Below, one piece after another: positions 9,644 to 18,135 of a stretch of DNA of 64,000 nt. Origin of the DNA: Ulvibacterium marinum (GTDB taxonomy: Bacteria > Bacteroidota > Bacteroidia > Flavobacteriales > Flavobacteriaceae); NCBI RefSeq assembly GCF_003626755.1, contig NZ_RBCJ01000002.1, positions 1,116,001 through 1,180,000 on the forward strand, in the 5' to 3' direction. A model generated the notes under the pieces. The model made no database searches. It was not told where the DNA came from and saw only the letters and a list, made by a program, of their open reading frames with translations. A program made the position numbers and the translations under genes. Position 1 is the first letter of the stretch. Each line of letters opens with the position of its first letter.

Positions 9644-11016
9644 AAAACATCCATTTCATTCTGTTTGCCATACTTCTTACGGCCTGTAATCAGGCACAGG
9701 AGAAAATAAGCCCTACTGCGATTCTCGTATCGGATGTGAATATCGTCAACGTACGGAACGGTGAAATTTTGAAAAACCAACAGGTGGTCATCGATTCCGG
9801 TAAAATAAAAGGGATTTCCGAAAGTATTGAAAATACGGAGAGCTATCAAACCAAAATAGCCGGTAAAGGAAAATTTATGCTGCCTGGTTTGGCCGAAATG
9901 CATGCCCATATCCCTTCTCCCCCAACCTCAAAGGAACGTGTGGAAGATGTACTTTTTCTATATCTATCCAACGGCATTACAACTATTCGTGGCATGTTGG
10001 GACATCTTTCCCATTTGGAACTTCGTGAGAAAGCCAAGAATAGCGAAATAGCAAGTCCAAGGATTTTTACCTCTAGTCCATCATTGAACGGCAATTCGGT
10101 TACCTCCAAGGAAGAGGCCATTGCCAAGGTTACGGACTATCAAAAAGCTGGGTACGATTTTTTAAAAATCCATCCCGGTATCCAATTGGAAGTTTTCGAT
10201 CAAATTGTTAGTACTTCAAATGAAGTGGGAATCCCATTTGCAGGACATGTTCCCGTAGATGTGGGTATTCGGCATGCCCTAAAAAACAAATATGCCTCTA
10301 TAGACCATGTAGACGGATTTTTGGAAGGACTGGTCCCCGAAACGGCCAATGTTAAACCCGATCAAAATGGTTTTTTTGGTTACAATTTTACTCCTCTAGC
10401 TGATACCACCAGGATTGACGAACTGGTACAGATGTCCAAGGAAAACAAGGTTTGGATCGTACCTACCCAAAGTTTGTTTACAAGATGGTTCGCCCCGACC
10501 AATGGTGAACAACTTTTGGCACAGCCTGAAATGCAATATATGACCAAGGAAACCTTGAACAATTGGGAAACCATTAAGGAACAGTCCACGGGACCGGACT
10601 CGGGATTTGATGCCGATCAATGGAAGCAATTTGATGCTATTCGAAGACAACTGATGAAGAAACTGCAGGATGGCGGTCATGGCATGCTTCTGGGTTCAGA
10701 TGCCCCACAATTGTTCAATGTGCCGGGGTTCTCAATCCATCATGAAATCGATGCCATGGAAAATGCAGGGCTTACGCCTTTGGAAATTTTGCAATCCGGT
10801 ACAATAAATCCGGCGGTTTATTTTGGGATGGACGATCAATTTGGTGAAATCAAGGAAGGCTTGGAGGCCGACCTGATTATCGTTGATGCCAATCCATTGG
10901 AAAATCTGGATGCTTTGCAGCAGATTTCCGGTGTAATGCGACAAGGGAAATGGCATTCCAAAGAAGCTATTGATCAAAAGCTACGGGAAATTGCGGAAAA
11001 AATGGCGAGTAACTAG
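9640..11016 (+). CDS. Amidohydrolase-family lipoprotein (imidazolonepropionase-like)
   Basis: The protein has 458 residues from ATG 9640. This start is chosen because it gives a lipoprotein signal (LLTAC) and a 4-bp overlap with the upstream stop; the frame extends 35 codons further up but that would bury the signal. Metal-site residues are in place: H88 and H90 in EMHAHIP, K176 in FLKIHPG as the candidate carbamylated lysine, H203 in AGHVPVD, a further His in SIDHVDG, and D354 in GSDAPQ. The family hydrolyses amide bonds in cyclic compounds, dipeptides or xenobiotics; the substrate is unknown. Its lipid anchor places it outside the cytoplasm, unlike its coupled YdeI neighbour. Confidence 0.9.
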   Translation: MKNIHFILFAILLTACNQAQEKISPTAILVSDVNIVNVRNGEILKNQQVVIDSGKIKGISESIENTESYQTKIAGKGKFMLPGLAEMHAHIPSPPTSKERVEDVLFLYLSNGITTIRGMLGHLSHLELREKAKNSEIASPRIFTSSPSLNGNSVTSKEEAIAKVTDYQKAGYDFLKIHPGIQLEVFDQIVSTSNEVGIPFAGHVPVDVGIRHALKNKYASIDHVDGFLEGLVPETANVKPDQNGFFGYNFTPLADTTRIDELVQMSKENKVWIVPTQSLFTRWFAPTNGEQLLAQPEMQYMTKETLNNWETIKEQSTGPDSGFDADQWKQFDAIRRQLMKKLQDGGHGMLLGSDAPQLFNVPGFSIHHEIDAMENAGLTPLEILQSGTINPAVYFGMDDQFGEIKEGLEADLIIVDANPLENLDALQQISGVMRQGKWHSKEAIDQKLREIAEKMASN

Positions 11017-11135
11017 AAGAAGGATACACATTACCTTTTTGGGCAATTGCAACGTTTGGAATAATCTTAGGCTTAAAAGGAAATCATTTAAGCTACGGAG
11101 ACCGAGAATCCCTTTTGTATGTCCCAAGCGGCTAC

Positions 11136-11600
11136 CTAGGCAAAATTCGATTTCTCCCAACTATAAAAACCTTCTTTGCTGATAAGCTGTTTTATGTTAT
11201 ACCAGAATACCCGATAGGTAAAGCTTTCATTGGCCTGGTGGTTCTTTAATCGGTCAAATTCATAGTTTATAAGGCTTAAATCCTTATCAGGACTATCTTC
11301 TTCGCTACTTAATTTGGCATAGGCCATATCCCACTTGGTAAAAAGTCTTTCCTCGCTATGGCCCTCATGAAGAATTTCTACATTTTCATGCCGGGTATCG
11401 CCCTTAATCGTAAAATAGAGTTTTCTAATCACCTCCTCTTCACCCTCTAATATCTGAAGGAAAAAGTCTTCCTTATAAATAAGGCATCCGGTAATCTCTA
11501 ATTTTGAATTATTGTGTTTTGAAACTTCCAAGATATCGGATATTTTTGAATCCGTTACATCACCTACAGCTTCGGAACGATATGTTATTTGACATAGCAT
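11136..11600 (-). CDS. Short BLUF-domain blue-light photoreceptor
   Basis: The protein has 154 residues; the first 95 are a BLUF domain and the rest a short helical cap. The flavin-site residues of the family are all visible: Y7 in QITYRSEA, N31 in HNNSKLEITG, Q49 in FLQILEGEE, and W90 and M92 in FTKWDMAYA. It should bind FAD non-covalently and show a red-shifted signalling state under blue light. No output domain is fused, so it would act through protein-protein contact. It is convergent with the amidohydrolase gene and no obvious partner is adjacent. Confidence 0.93.
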   Translation of the reverse strand: MLCQITYRSEAVGDVTDSKISDILEVSKHNNSKLEITGCLIYKEDFFLQILEGEEEVIRKLYFTIKGDTRHENVEILHEGHSEERLFTKWDMAYAKLSSEEDSPDKDLSLINYEFDRLKNHQANESFTYRVFWYNIKQLISKEGFYSWEKSNFA

Positions 11601-11841
11601 TTTTGATAGATTTTTCTTTCAATTAATTAAAAATTTATAGTACAAAAAACAGTGAGTTAAAAACTAACGTGGTCCATTTTAATATTATTGTGTAGTCACC
11701 CTTATTTCAATTTTCCGGTTTTGTCACTTTTCCTAAAAATTCTATCTGGGTATAAATAACATATCCAAATTGGGGAAAGACCTCGCTGTGAACTGAGGGA
11801 GAAAAAGGGCTATACAAGAAGGAGTAATGAAAAAATGAAAT

Positions 11842-12360
11842 TCAATCTTTTTTCAAGGAATCAACGGGAGTTTTTGAAATATGCGTGGAATCGGTCGTTC
11901 TGGTTGGGGTGGAAATTGAAATACTGTCTTTTGTACGTTCTGTTGAATCTGGCATGGATTGCGTACTGTCTTGTCTATCTAATGACTTGATATAGGCAAG
12001 TACGGCAACTATCAGGCTCAAAAGGCTAAGTATGTAGGGGAGGTACTTGGACTTGGCCTGGAACCTTGATATCTGGAAATCAAATTTCTGTTTGTTCAAT
12101 TCCCTTTCCTTTAACTTTGATTGGAAATCAAGATAGTCCTGCCAGCTTTTGAAATTGGGCACCTCATGACCGTATTCCGTAATCGTGAACCGCTTTAGCC
12201 CATTATAGGATATCATGCCCATTTTGTCAAGGACACCGAACCGCCGTCTTCGAATCACTTCACTATCGGAGCTTTCCTTGGTAACGACTTAATAGTCCTT
12301 GAACCCTACGGTTATTTTTTCCCTAAAATGCAACAGAAGGGCGAACGTTTCCTCGTCCAT
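11842..12360 (-). pseudogene. Winged-helix/single-TM protein with an in-frame TAA
   Basis: A coding-like frame starts at ATG 12360 (MDEETFALLLHFREKI), meets TAA at 12291-12289 after 23 codons, and continues in the same frame to 11842. The downstream part can be read alone from GTG 12258 (138 residues). It contains a wing-like segment (LKRFTITEYGHEV), an amphipathic helix NFKSWQDYLDFQSKL, one transmembrane helix (YILSLLSLIVAVLAYI) and a Ser/Thr-rich tail. The sequence on both sides of the stop looks like one N-terminal domain, so a nonsense mutation is likely. A short functional product from GTG cannot be excluded. The family is not recognised. Confidence 0.5.
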
Positions 12361-12470
12361 TTGTTTGGTTTGGATTAAATATAGGAAAATACACCTATAG
12401 GCCAAAGAAGGTGTTGGCAAAACACTTGAAGATTTCTTATATTGGAATTCAAACAAAAATCAACCTCCAA

Positions 12471-13055
12471 ATGGCCGCAAAAAGAGAATCCTGGCAAAGA
12501 CAGATCATTATCGGTGTCCTTGTAGCAATTATTTCCGCATTCATCATAAGATATTTGATTCCTGACGAAAAGACCAAGGACGAAGAATTCAATGAAACGC
12601 AAAAGACCGTCGAGGCCCCGATTACAATTGATGAGGAAGAACAGCTTAGTGACGAAGAAAGAGAAATGATCGAGATAAGGATGAGCTACAAAAATCAGCT
12701 GGATACCCTTATCAAGGAGGGAAACGCATTGATAAAAGATGATACGCATTATTTTCAACTGAAACACTGGCAGGATGAGGCACGACCGGTATTGGAACAA
12801 TGTGAGAGAAGGTTCTATGTAAAGGAGTATATAAAATTCGCCCATTACTGTTGCAATGAATACAATGCCCATGGACCGAGGGTAGAAAGGAATACTGGGG
12901 AAAACGACCAAAACCTATTTCAGGACGACCATGAAGCAGGAATATACCATATTAAGAATATAAATGCTTTAAAATCTTCCCGAAACATGATCAAAGAATC
13001 CATTGAGGAAATAAAAAGGGGAGAGGTGCTCGATCCACAGGATTTCCTTAACTAA
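12471..13055 (+). CDS. Hypothetical single-TM protein
   Basis: The protein has 194 residues from ATG 12471, chosen because it places one transmembrane helix (IIIGVLVAIISAFIIRYLI) near the N-terminus after a short basic segment; the frame is open 20 codons further upstream. After the helix come an acidic linker and a helical domain with a pair of cysteines (HYCCNEYN). I do not recognise a family. The likely topology is a type II membrane anchor with the bulk facing either the cytoplasm or the periplasm. It lies among other unknown or damaged genes in the 11.6-15 kb patch. Confidence 0.7.
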   Translation: MAAKRESWQRQIIIGVLVAIISAFIIRYLIPDEKTKDEEFNETQKTVEAPITIDEEEQLSDEEREMIEIRMSYKNQLDTLIKEGNALIKDDTHYFQLKHWQDEARPVLEQCERRFYVKEYIKFAHYCCNEYNAHGPRVERNTGENDQNLFQDDHEAGIYHIKNINALKSSRNMIKESIEEIKRGEVLDPQDFLN

Positions 13056-13204
13056 GAAATAAATGGTCACCTTGATACATACGTGCGGATCGACAAAGTT
13101 GATAGCAGGATATTCCGGTAGGTTCGATCGGAGAAATTGGAATATGGATTATCTTAGCACTGATCGAATTATTAAAGGCCTGGCCAAACGGCCCGAAGTA
13201 TCCC

Positions 13205-13645
13205 ATGATTCCAATCACCAATCTATCCATCGGACTGATCCAAGCTTTACTGAACATTTTGGTTGTAATTCCTTGGACTTTAAAAATAGTATTTCAAATA
13301 GATGATTTTGGCTTCGGTTTTTTTGTCCTGCCTTTAGTTACACCGCTTAGTTTCTTTTTATTATTTGGAATAGCATCTGCCCTTGAGTACTTAAAAAAAC
13401 ACTCCCTTTCCAGGAAATTCATTCTGTTCGGCCATTGGACCGTTATACTATCGATTGTTTTATGGACCATTATAATGCCATTTTTATGGGTCACGTTCTT
13501 CGTTTTGCCAATTTGTATGGTTTTTTTGCTGAACGTTAAAAACGGAAGGAACCAAAAACAATTACTGGTCATGAACTCTATCGCCCTTTTGGCGCAAATA
13601 GCATTGATGACTTATTTTGACTTTCAAATAGTTGGGTTGCCCTAA
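13205..13645 (+). CDS. Polytopic membrane protein of unknown function, probably 5'-truncated
   Basis: From ATG 13205 the frame gives 146 residues with about four hydrophobic helices. The same frame is coding-like upstream to a TAG at 13103 and reads as another membrane segment (IGIWIILALIELLKAW), but no ATG, GTG or TTG occurs between that stop and 13205. The gene may therefore have lost its original start, or it may begin at a rare codon such as ATT 13112. No family is recognised. It follows the single-TM gene by about 150 bp on the same strand. Confidence 0.6.
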   Translation: MIPITNLSIGLIQALLNILVVIPWTLKIVFQIDDFGFGFFVLPLVTPLSFFLLFGIASALEYLKKHSLSRKFILFGHWTVILSIVLWTIIMPFLWVTFFVLPICMVFLLNVKNGRNQKQLLVMNSIALLAQIALMTYFDFQIVGLP

Positions 13646-13743
13646 AGCTCCTGGAGAAGGAACTTTCAGCCTTCAAATAACCACTGAATCTAATCCTCGA
13701 ATCGTTTCGGTTCCTACCATTCATCGAAAAAATACTACATTAA

Positions 13744-13774
13744 TTGTGTAAAATAGGGTAAATTCCTACATTTA
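13744..13774 (+). promoter_or_regulatory. Candidate Bacteroidota-type promoter
   Basis: TTG at 13744-13746 is followed after 20 nt by TACATTTA at 13767-13774, close to TTG-N19to23-TAnnTTTG. It ends 28 nt before the start of the repeat-protein gene at 13803. Confidence 0.4.
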
Positions 13775-13802
13775 CTCCTTAATCTACAAAAACCCCGACA
13801 AA

Positions 13803-14771
13803 ATGAAAACGACCCAAATCTTTCTTTTTGCCCTGTTGGGCTGTACTATGGCATTGGCCCAGACCAATACTTTTCCCGCCTCCGGTAACGTGGGGATCGG
13901 CACGACCTCCCCCACCTATAAATTGCAGGTAGACGGAAGTGGATTCAAATTGGGGGGATCCTATACCCAGACCAATCTACGTATAGAAGCTACCGACGAT
14001 TCGGGCGCCCCGGCCAAGGCCATAGGCCTGCAACTACATGGATATGAAGGCCGGGCAAAAGGCATATACATAACCGATAAGGATACATCCCATAAATGGT
14101 TCATTGGCGAGGGATATGCTTACAATGGCATAGGTATAGGGTACTCCACGACCAGTCAAATGGAATACGGTGCAAATGCCAAGTTCTTCGTTGGAACCTC
14201 GGGCAATATTGGGATTGGCACAACCAGCCCATCAAATCCTCTTCACATAACAAGCTCGAACGAGAATCACCAATTAAGATTGGAAGGGACTAGCGGTAAG
14301 CATGCATGGATCCAGTATTACCCGAGCGGTACAGGAGTGGTAAATTGGAAAAATGGTGTCAATGCTTATGGCTTCAATATTTATGACATGACAAACGCCG
14401 CTTACAGGTTGACCATTTCCAATTCGGGCAACATCGGGATAGGTACCGTTGACCCTGGTACATGGAAATTGGCAGTGAAAGGAAAAATCAGGGCAGAGGA
14501 AATAAAGGTGGAAACGGGATGGTCGGATTTTGTCTTTGAAAGCGACTACGACCTTCCCACCTTGGAGGAAGTAGAGGAACATATACAATATAAGGGCCAT
14601 CTTAAGGACATCCCAAGTGCAGAGGAAGTTGCCGAGAACGGTATCCTTTTGGGCGAAATGGATTCCAAGCTTTTGCAGAAGATCGAGGAGCTTACCCTCT
14701 ATATGATAGATATGAACAAACAGATCCAGCAATTGCAAAAGGAGAACGCGGAGCTTAGGAACGAGAGGTAG
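13803..14771 (+). CDS. Secreted GNIGIGTTSP-repeat protein with C-terminal coiled coil
   Basis: The protein has 322 residues with a signal peptide ending ALAQ. Three copies of a repeat appear: SGNVGIGTTSPTYKL, SGNIGIGTTSPSNPL and SGNIGIGTVDPGTWKL. Such repeats are common in Bacteroidota surface proteins and resemble the stalks of phage tail fibres. The C-terminal 90 residues hold the conserved block WSDFVFESDYDLPTLEEVE and a leucine-rich coiled coil (YMIDMNKQIQQLQKENAEL), suggesting trimer formation. It is probably an exported fibre-like surface protein of unknown target. No T9SS sorting domain is visible. Confidence 0.85.
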   Translation: MKTTQIFLFALLGCTMALAQTNTFPASGNVGIGTTSPTYKLQVDGSGFKLGGSYTQTNLRIEATDDSGAPAKAIGLQLHGYEGRAKGIYITDKDTSHKWFIGEGYAYNGIGIGYSTTSQMEYGANAKFFVGTSGNIGIGTTSPSNPLHITSSNENHQLRLEGTSGKHAWIQYYPSGTGVVNWKNGVNAYGFNIYDMTNAAYRLTISNSGNIGIGTVDPGTWKLAVKGKIRAEEIKVETGWSDFVFESDYDLPTLEEVEEHIQYKGHLKDIPSAEEVAENGILLGEMDSKLLQKIEELTLYMIDMNKQIQQLQKENAELRNER

Positions 14772-14957
14772 GCCGCCCTCCTTTTCTTCGGCATCATTTG
14801 TCACGACTAGATAGTCCTTCAGGTCACCGGTAAACGCTTTATTCTCCATTTCAAAGATCCATAGTTTCAGGCGACCGTGATTGTCCTGGGCCAAAACGCT
14901 TTTTACGAAGGCATGGGGGTATGGTAAGTGATTAGGAGACTTGTCTTCCTTTACCAC
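14772..14957 (-). other. Orphan coding-like fragment
   Basis: In the 268-bp gap after the repeat-protein gene, the minus strand encodes a protein-like segment containing HAFVKSVLAQDNHGRLKLW and ENKAFTGDLKDYLVV. A TAA lies two codons upstream of its GTG, and beyond 14772 the frame only shadows the plus-strand gene. It may be a decayed gene remnant. I recognise no family, and chance is possible. Confidence 0.25.
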
Positions 14958-14973
14958 TAGTTTTTAGAATCGA

Positions 14974-14988
14974 TGGTTTTATGAACCA
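14974..14988. promoter_or_regulatory. Candidate operator with GTTTTATGAA core
   Basis: The 15-bp sequence TGGTTTTATGAACCA is an imperfect palindrome (TGGTT/AACCA) 51 bp upstream of the polysaccharide deacetylase start. Similar words occur at 21313-21330 and 22260-22276, next to and just after the AraC-type regulator gene. Confidence 0.25.
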
Positions 14989-15039
14989 CTATTCCCAACT
15001 TTTATGGTATTTTTGAAAGGATAAATCCCCTATGGAACC

Positions 15040-16008
15040 ATGGGCCGTTATGCAACTCTTTTTGTGATTTTTTTGTCCTTAATGTTAGGTTGCAAGGGAG
15101 GTCCCGAAAGCAAATCAATCGGATCTAATCATGTCCCAAAAAAACTGAATAGACCCAAGGTAAGTTTCACTTTCGATGATGGCATAACGACTGACATTTT
15201 GAATTATCCATTTAAGCAATGGAACCAAATGATATTATCCTCACTGGATGAGGCGGGAGTAAAATCCGTTTTTTTTGTAACCGGGGCCAACAAGTCCGAT
15301 TCAAAAGGAAAATATTTGCTCCGGAGCTGGAATGACAAAGGCCATAGTATTGCAAACCATACATTTAGCCACCCGAGTTTCCATTCAGAAGACCTTTCTA
15401 TTGATGACTTTGAAAAAGAGCTTTTGGATACAGATGCTATTATATCCGGATACAGCAACTATCAAAAGCTATTTAGATTCCCGTATCTAAAGGAGGGGGC
15501 TACGCGGGATAAGATAGATGGAATCCGAAATGTGCTTTCCCAACATGGCTATAAGAACGGATACGTAACCATAGATGCTTCCGATTGGTACATAAATGGG
15601 AGACTTATTAAAAAAATTAAAAAGTTGGGAATCGATAAGGCCGAAGTATCAAAATTCAGGGAATATTATATTGAACATATTATGGACAGGGCCAACTTTT
15701 ATGAAACACTTTCTTATGAACTTACCGGCAGAAATGTAAACCACACCCTGCTTTTGCACCATAATCTTACTTCTGCTCTCTTCCTAGAAGATTTAATAAC
15801 CAGATTCAAGGAGGAAGGTTGGGAAGTTATCGATGCCCCAACTGCATTTAAGGACAACATTTTTGAAACGATTCCGTCCCGGGTTCCCGCAGGAGAAAGC
15901 CTAATTTGGTCCATGGCAAAGGAATCGGGCAGATATGAAAGTATACTACGTTATCCTGCCGAGGATGGTAGATACGAAGAATCAAAAATGGATAGTTTGG
16001 GGCTTTGA
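15040..16008 (+). CDS. Polysaccharide deacetylase (NodB-fold) lipoprotein
   Basis: The protein has 322 residues with a lipobox at LMLGC (C18). NodB motif 1 is TFDDG with D46 as candidate base and D47 as metal ligand. Motif 2 is H107-T-F-S-H111, and motif 3 is RFPYL. It should remove acetyl groups from N- or O-acetylated sugars in a cell-wall or environmental polysaccharide at the outer surface or in the periplasm. The insert between motifs 1 and 2 is somewhat long. It stands alone and is convergent with the Gfo/Idh/MocA gene. Substrate is unknown. Confidence 0.9.
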   Translation: MGRYATLFVIFLSLMLGCKGGPESKSIGSNHVPKKLNRPKVSFTFDDGITTDILNYPFKQWNQMILSSLDEAGVKSVFFVTGANKSDSKGKYLLRSWNDKGHSIANHTFSHPSFHSEDLSIDDFEKELLDTDAIISGYSNYQKLFRFPYLKEGATRDKIDGIRNVLSQHGYKNGYVTIDASDWYINGRLIKKIKKLGIDKAEVSKFREYYIEHIMDRANFYETLSYELTGRNVNHTLLLHHNLTSALFLEDLITRFKEEGWEVIDAPTAFKDNIFETIPSRVPAGESLIWSMAKESGRYESILRYPAEDGRYEESKMDSLGL

Positions 16009-16141
16009 TTTCATTAAAGTAAATGTATGCCCAGTAGCATGTAACCCATATTTTATGTAATACGTAGTCAAAAGCAAAGAAATCCTAAGCTAACCCATTC
16101 GAGCAGAGATTTTATTTTCGCTACCTTTTCGAAGTGATATT

Positions 16142-17269
16142 CTACGATAAGGTAAATTCTGGTAGTTTAATGATCTTACCTCCTTTTAAGGCTGATTCAT
16201 GCGCCAATATCCCAACGCAGGTTATATTTGCCGACTGTTTTGCATTGGGGTAAGGCGATTTATTCTCTAGCAAAGCATGTATAAATTCATGTACCAAATG
16301 TGGATGTGAGCCGCCATGTCCGGCACCTTGCGTAAAGGAAAGGTGCTGATGCTCATCTGAATCATACACTCCTTGGGTAGTAAAGTGCTGTATTTCTGGC
16401 GGCAGCAATTTTGCGAAATCGGGACTCTCGATCTCTTCGGGAATTTCCGGTTCCGGTCTTTTCGCCGTGTGCACTACCAATGGTTTCCCCTCGATCAAAG
16501 GCCATTCAACGGACTTCTTGGAACCATATACCTCAAAACTTTCCCTATACTGCCGGGCAACATCGAACAATGAACGATATACTTGTGCGCTTAAATCGGA
16601 ATTTCTAAACTTAATATGGGTAGTTTCCACCGCAAAAGGGGAATCATAATGTGCTATCAGCTCTTCCCGAATCGTCCCCGAACCAAAACACGAAACGTAT
16701 TCTGCCTCTCCCTTTGTAAGTGCCAAAACAGGTCCGACACAATGGGTCGCATAATGCATGGGCGGCAACCCTGGCCAATAATTGGGCCACCCGTCCATAT
16801 CCTGTTGATGGCTTGCCTTTAAGAATTGTATCTTACCCAATTGCCCCTGCTCATAGAGTTCCTTCATATATAGAAATTCGCGCGCATATACCACCGTTTC
16901 CATCATCATATAAGTCAACCCCTTCTTTTGGGTCAGCTGTACAATTTCCATACATTCTTCAACAGTGGTGGCCATGGGTACTGTACAGGCCACATGTTTT
17001 CCGGCTTTCAAGGCTTTTATGGATTGGATACCGTGATCGGGAATAGGAGTATTGATATGTACGGCATCGATTTCCGTATCCAACAACAGATCATCATAGG
17101 AAGTATATCTTTTTTTGATGCCAAAGGTATCTCCCAATTCGTTCAACTTAACCTCATTCCGCTGGCAAATGGCCACCAGGTTTGCATTAGGGTGTTTTTG
17201 ATAAATGGGGATGAACTCTGCCCCAAATCCTAAACCTATGATTGCTATGTTTATTTTTTTGGTATTCAT
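16142..17269 (-). CDS. Gfo/Idh/MocA-family oxidoreductase
   Basis: The protein has 375 residues. The N-terminal Rossmann motif is IIGLGFGAEF (about residues 9-18) and the C-terminal half is the family's alpha/beta domain. The usual EKP motif reads CTVPMA here, so the lysine that contacts nicotinamide and substrate in many members is absent. The family oxidises or reduces sugars and cyclitols with NAD(P), including formation of 3-keto sugars. It is the last gene of an operon read from 21228 and lies 4 bp after the epimerase-like gene. No signal peptide is seen, so it is cytoplasmic. Confidence 0.92.
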   Translation of the reverse strand: MNTKKINIAIIGLGFGAEFIPIYQKHPNANLVAICQRNEVKLNELGDTFGIKKRYTSYDDLLLDTEIDAVHINTPIPDHGIQSIKALKAGKHVACTVPMATTVEECMEIVQLTQKKGLTYMMMETVVYAREFLYMKELYEQGQLGKIQFLKASHQQDMDGWPNYWPGLPPMHYATHCVGPVLALTKGEAEYVSCFGSGTIREELIAHYDSPFAVETTHIKFRNSDLSAQVYRSLFDVARQYRESFEVYGSKKSVEWPLIEGKPLVVHTAKRPEPEIPEEIESPDFAKLLPPEIQHFTTQGVYDSDEHQHLSFTQGAGHGGSHPHLVHEFIHALLENKSPYPNAKQSANITCVGILAHESALKGGKIIKLPEFTLS

Positions 17270-17273
17270 AATT

Positions 17274-18134
17274 TTAAGAATTAAATGTTCTTTTTAAAAA
17301 TTGAAGGCCTTCTGATGCAAATTCGTCCTGGTTGGCCGCTAAATTTTTCCAAATGCAGACAGCAGCTGCCAATTCCTTTATTTCAGGTGTAAAACTTTCT
17401 ATTACAATGGCTCCTTGATAATCGATATCGACCAGAGCCGTTTTAAAATCGTTCCAAGGAGTCAAACCTGTACCCGGAACCCCCCGGTGATTTTCGGAAA
17501 CCTGTACGTGGATCAACTTGTCACCTACCCTTTTTATGGCTTCTTTGATATTCTTTTCCTCGATGGTCATATGAAATCCATCCAACAGCACTTTTGCATT
17601 GTTTTGATTGATATCCTTTATCAAATGCATTATATCCTCAGCGGTATTTATTAAATCGGATTCAAAACGATTCAGAGGTTCGAGTGCAATGGAAAGTCCA
17701 TAACCATTGGCAATAGTGCATACCTTGTTGAGATTGGTCACTGCCCTCTCCCATTCAATTTTTCGCTGTTCCTTGGATATATGTCTTGCCTTGCCGACCG
17801 CTGCATACATGGGTCCCGCCAAAAAATCCGACTCCCATTGATTGCATAATCGAAAACACTTTTCTATGTACCTGAAGCAATTTTCATGAACACCAACGTC
17901 CTCATGGGTAAAATCTTTGGTCGGGCCAAAGACACCACAAACAATGGCCTCCAATCCATTTGCCAATAATGCCTCTTTTACCAAAAATCCATCTATCAAT
18001 TCAGGGTCTTCCACAGGAATTTCTACCATATCAAAACCCATGGCTTTGATCTTTGGAAACAGAGCCACGGATTCAGTTGTAAAAGGTGATTGCCATAGCC
18101 AGGTGCTTACACCATATCGAATTTTATTTGTCAT
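17274..18134 (-). CDS. Sugar isomerase/epimerase, ketose 3-epimerase-like TIM barrel
   Basis: The protein has 286 residues from ATG 18134, which sits 1 nt after the upstream TAA; an alternative ATG at 18152 would overlap the upstream gene. The motifs match D-tagatose/D-psicose 3-epimerases: EPLNRFESD (metal-binding Glu), LLDGFHMTIEE (metal-binding Asp), VSENHRGVPGTG and VIESF (second metal-binding Glu). The expected activity is C3 epimerisation of a ketose or 3-keto sugar, or a related isomerisation, with a divalent metal in the cytoplasm. Tight spacing to the ThuA protein gene upstream and the Gfo/Idh/MocA gene downstream suggests one pathway. Confidence 0.88.
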   Translation of the reverse strand: MTNKIRYGVSTWLWQSPFTTESVALFPKIKAMGFDMVEIPVEDPELIDGFLVKEALLANGLEAIVCGVFGPTKDFTHEDVGVHENCFRYIEKCFRLCNQWESDFLAGPMYAAVGKARHISKEQRKIEWERAVTNLNKVCTIANGYGLSIALEPLNRFESDLINTAEDIMHLIKDINQNNAKVLLDGFHMTIEEKNIKEAIKRVGDKLIHVQVSENHRGVPGTGLTPWNDFKTALVDIDYQGAIVIESFTPEIKELAAAVCIWKNLAANQDEFASEGLQFLKRTFNS

Positions 18135-18135
18135 A

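Noticed and set aside
11019-11231. An open plus-strand frame after the amidohydrolase stop, reading EGYTLPFWAIATFG.
   Set aside because: It has no start codon after the upstream stop and runs antisense into the BLUF gene, so it is probably chance.
13048-13305. Overlapping short frames on both strands around 13063-13305.
   Set aside because: They overlap the coding-like frame that continues into the membrane-protein gene and show no domain features.
13803-14771. A phage tail-fibre origin for the GNIGIGTTSP-repeat gene.
   Set aside because: It has a signal peptide and no other phage genes are nearby; the repeats are common in Bacteroidota surface proteins.
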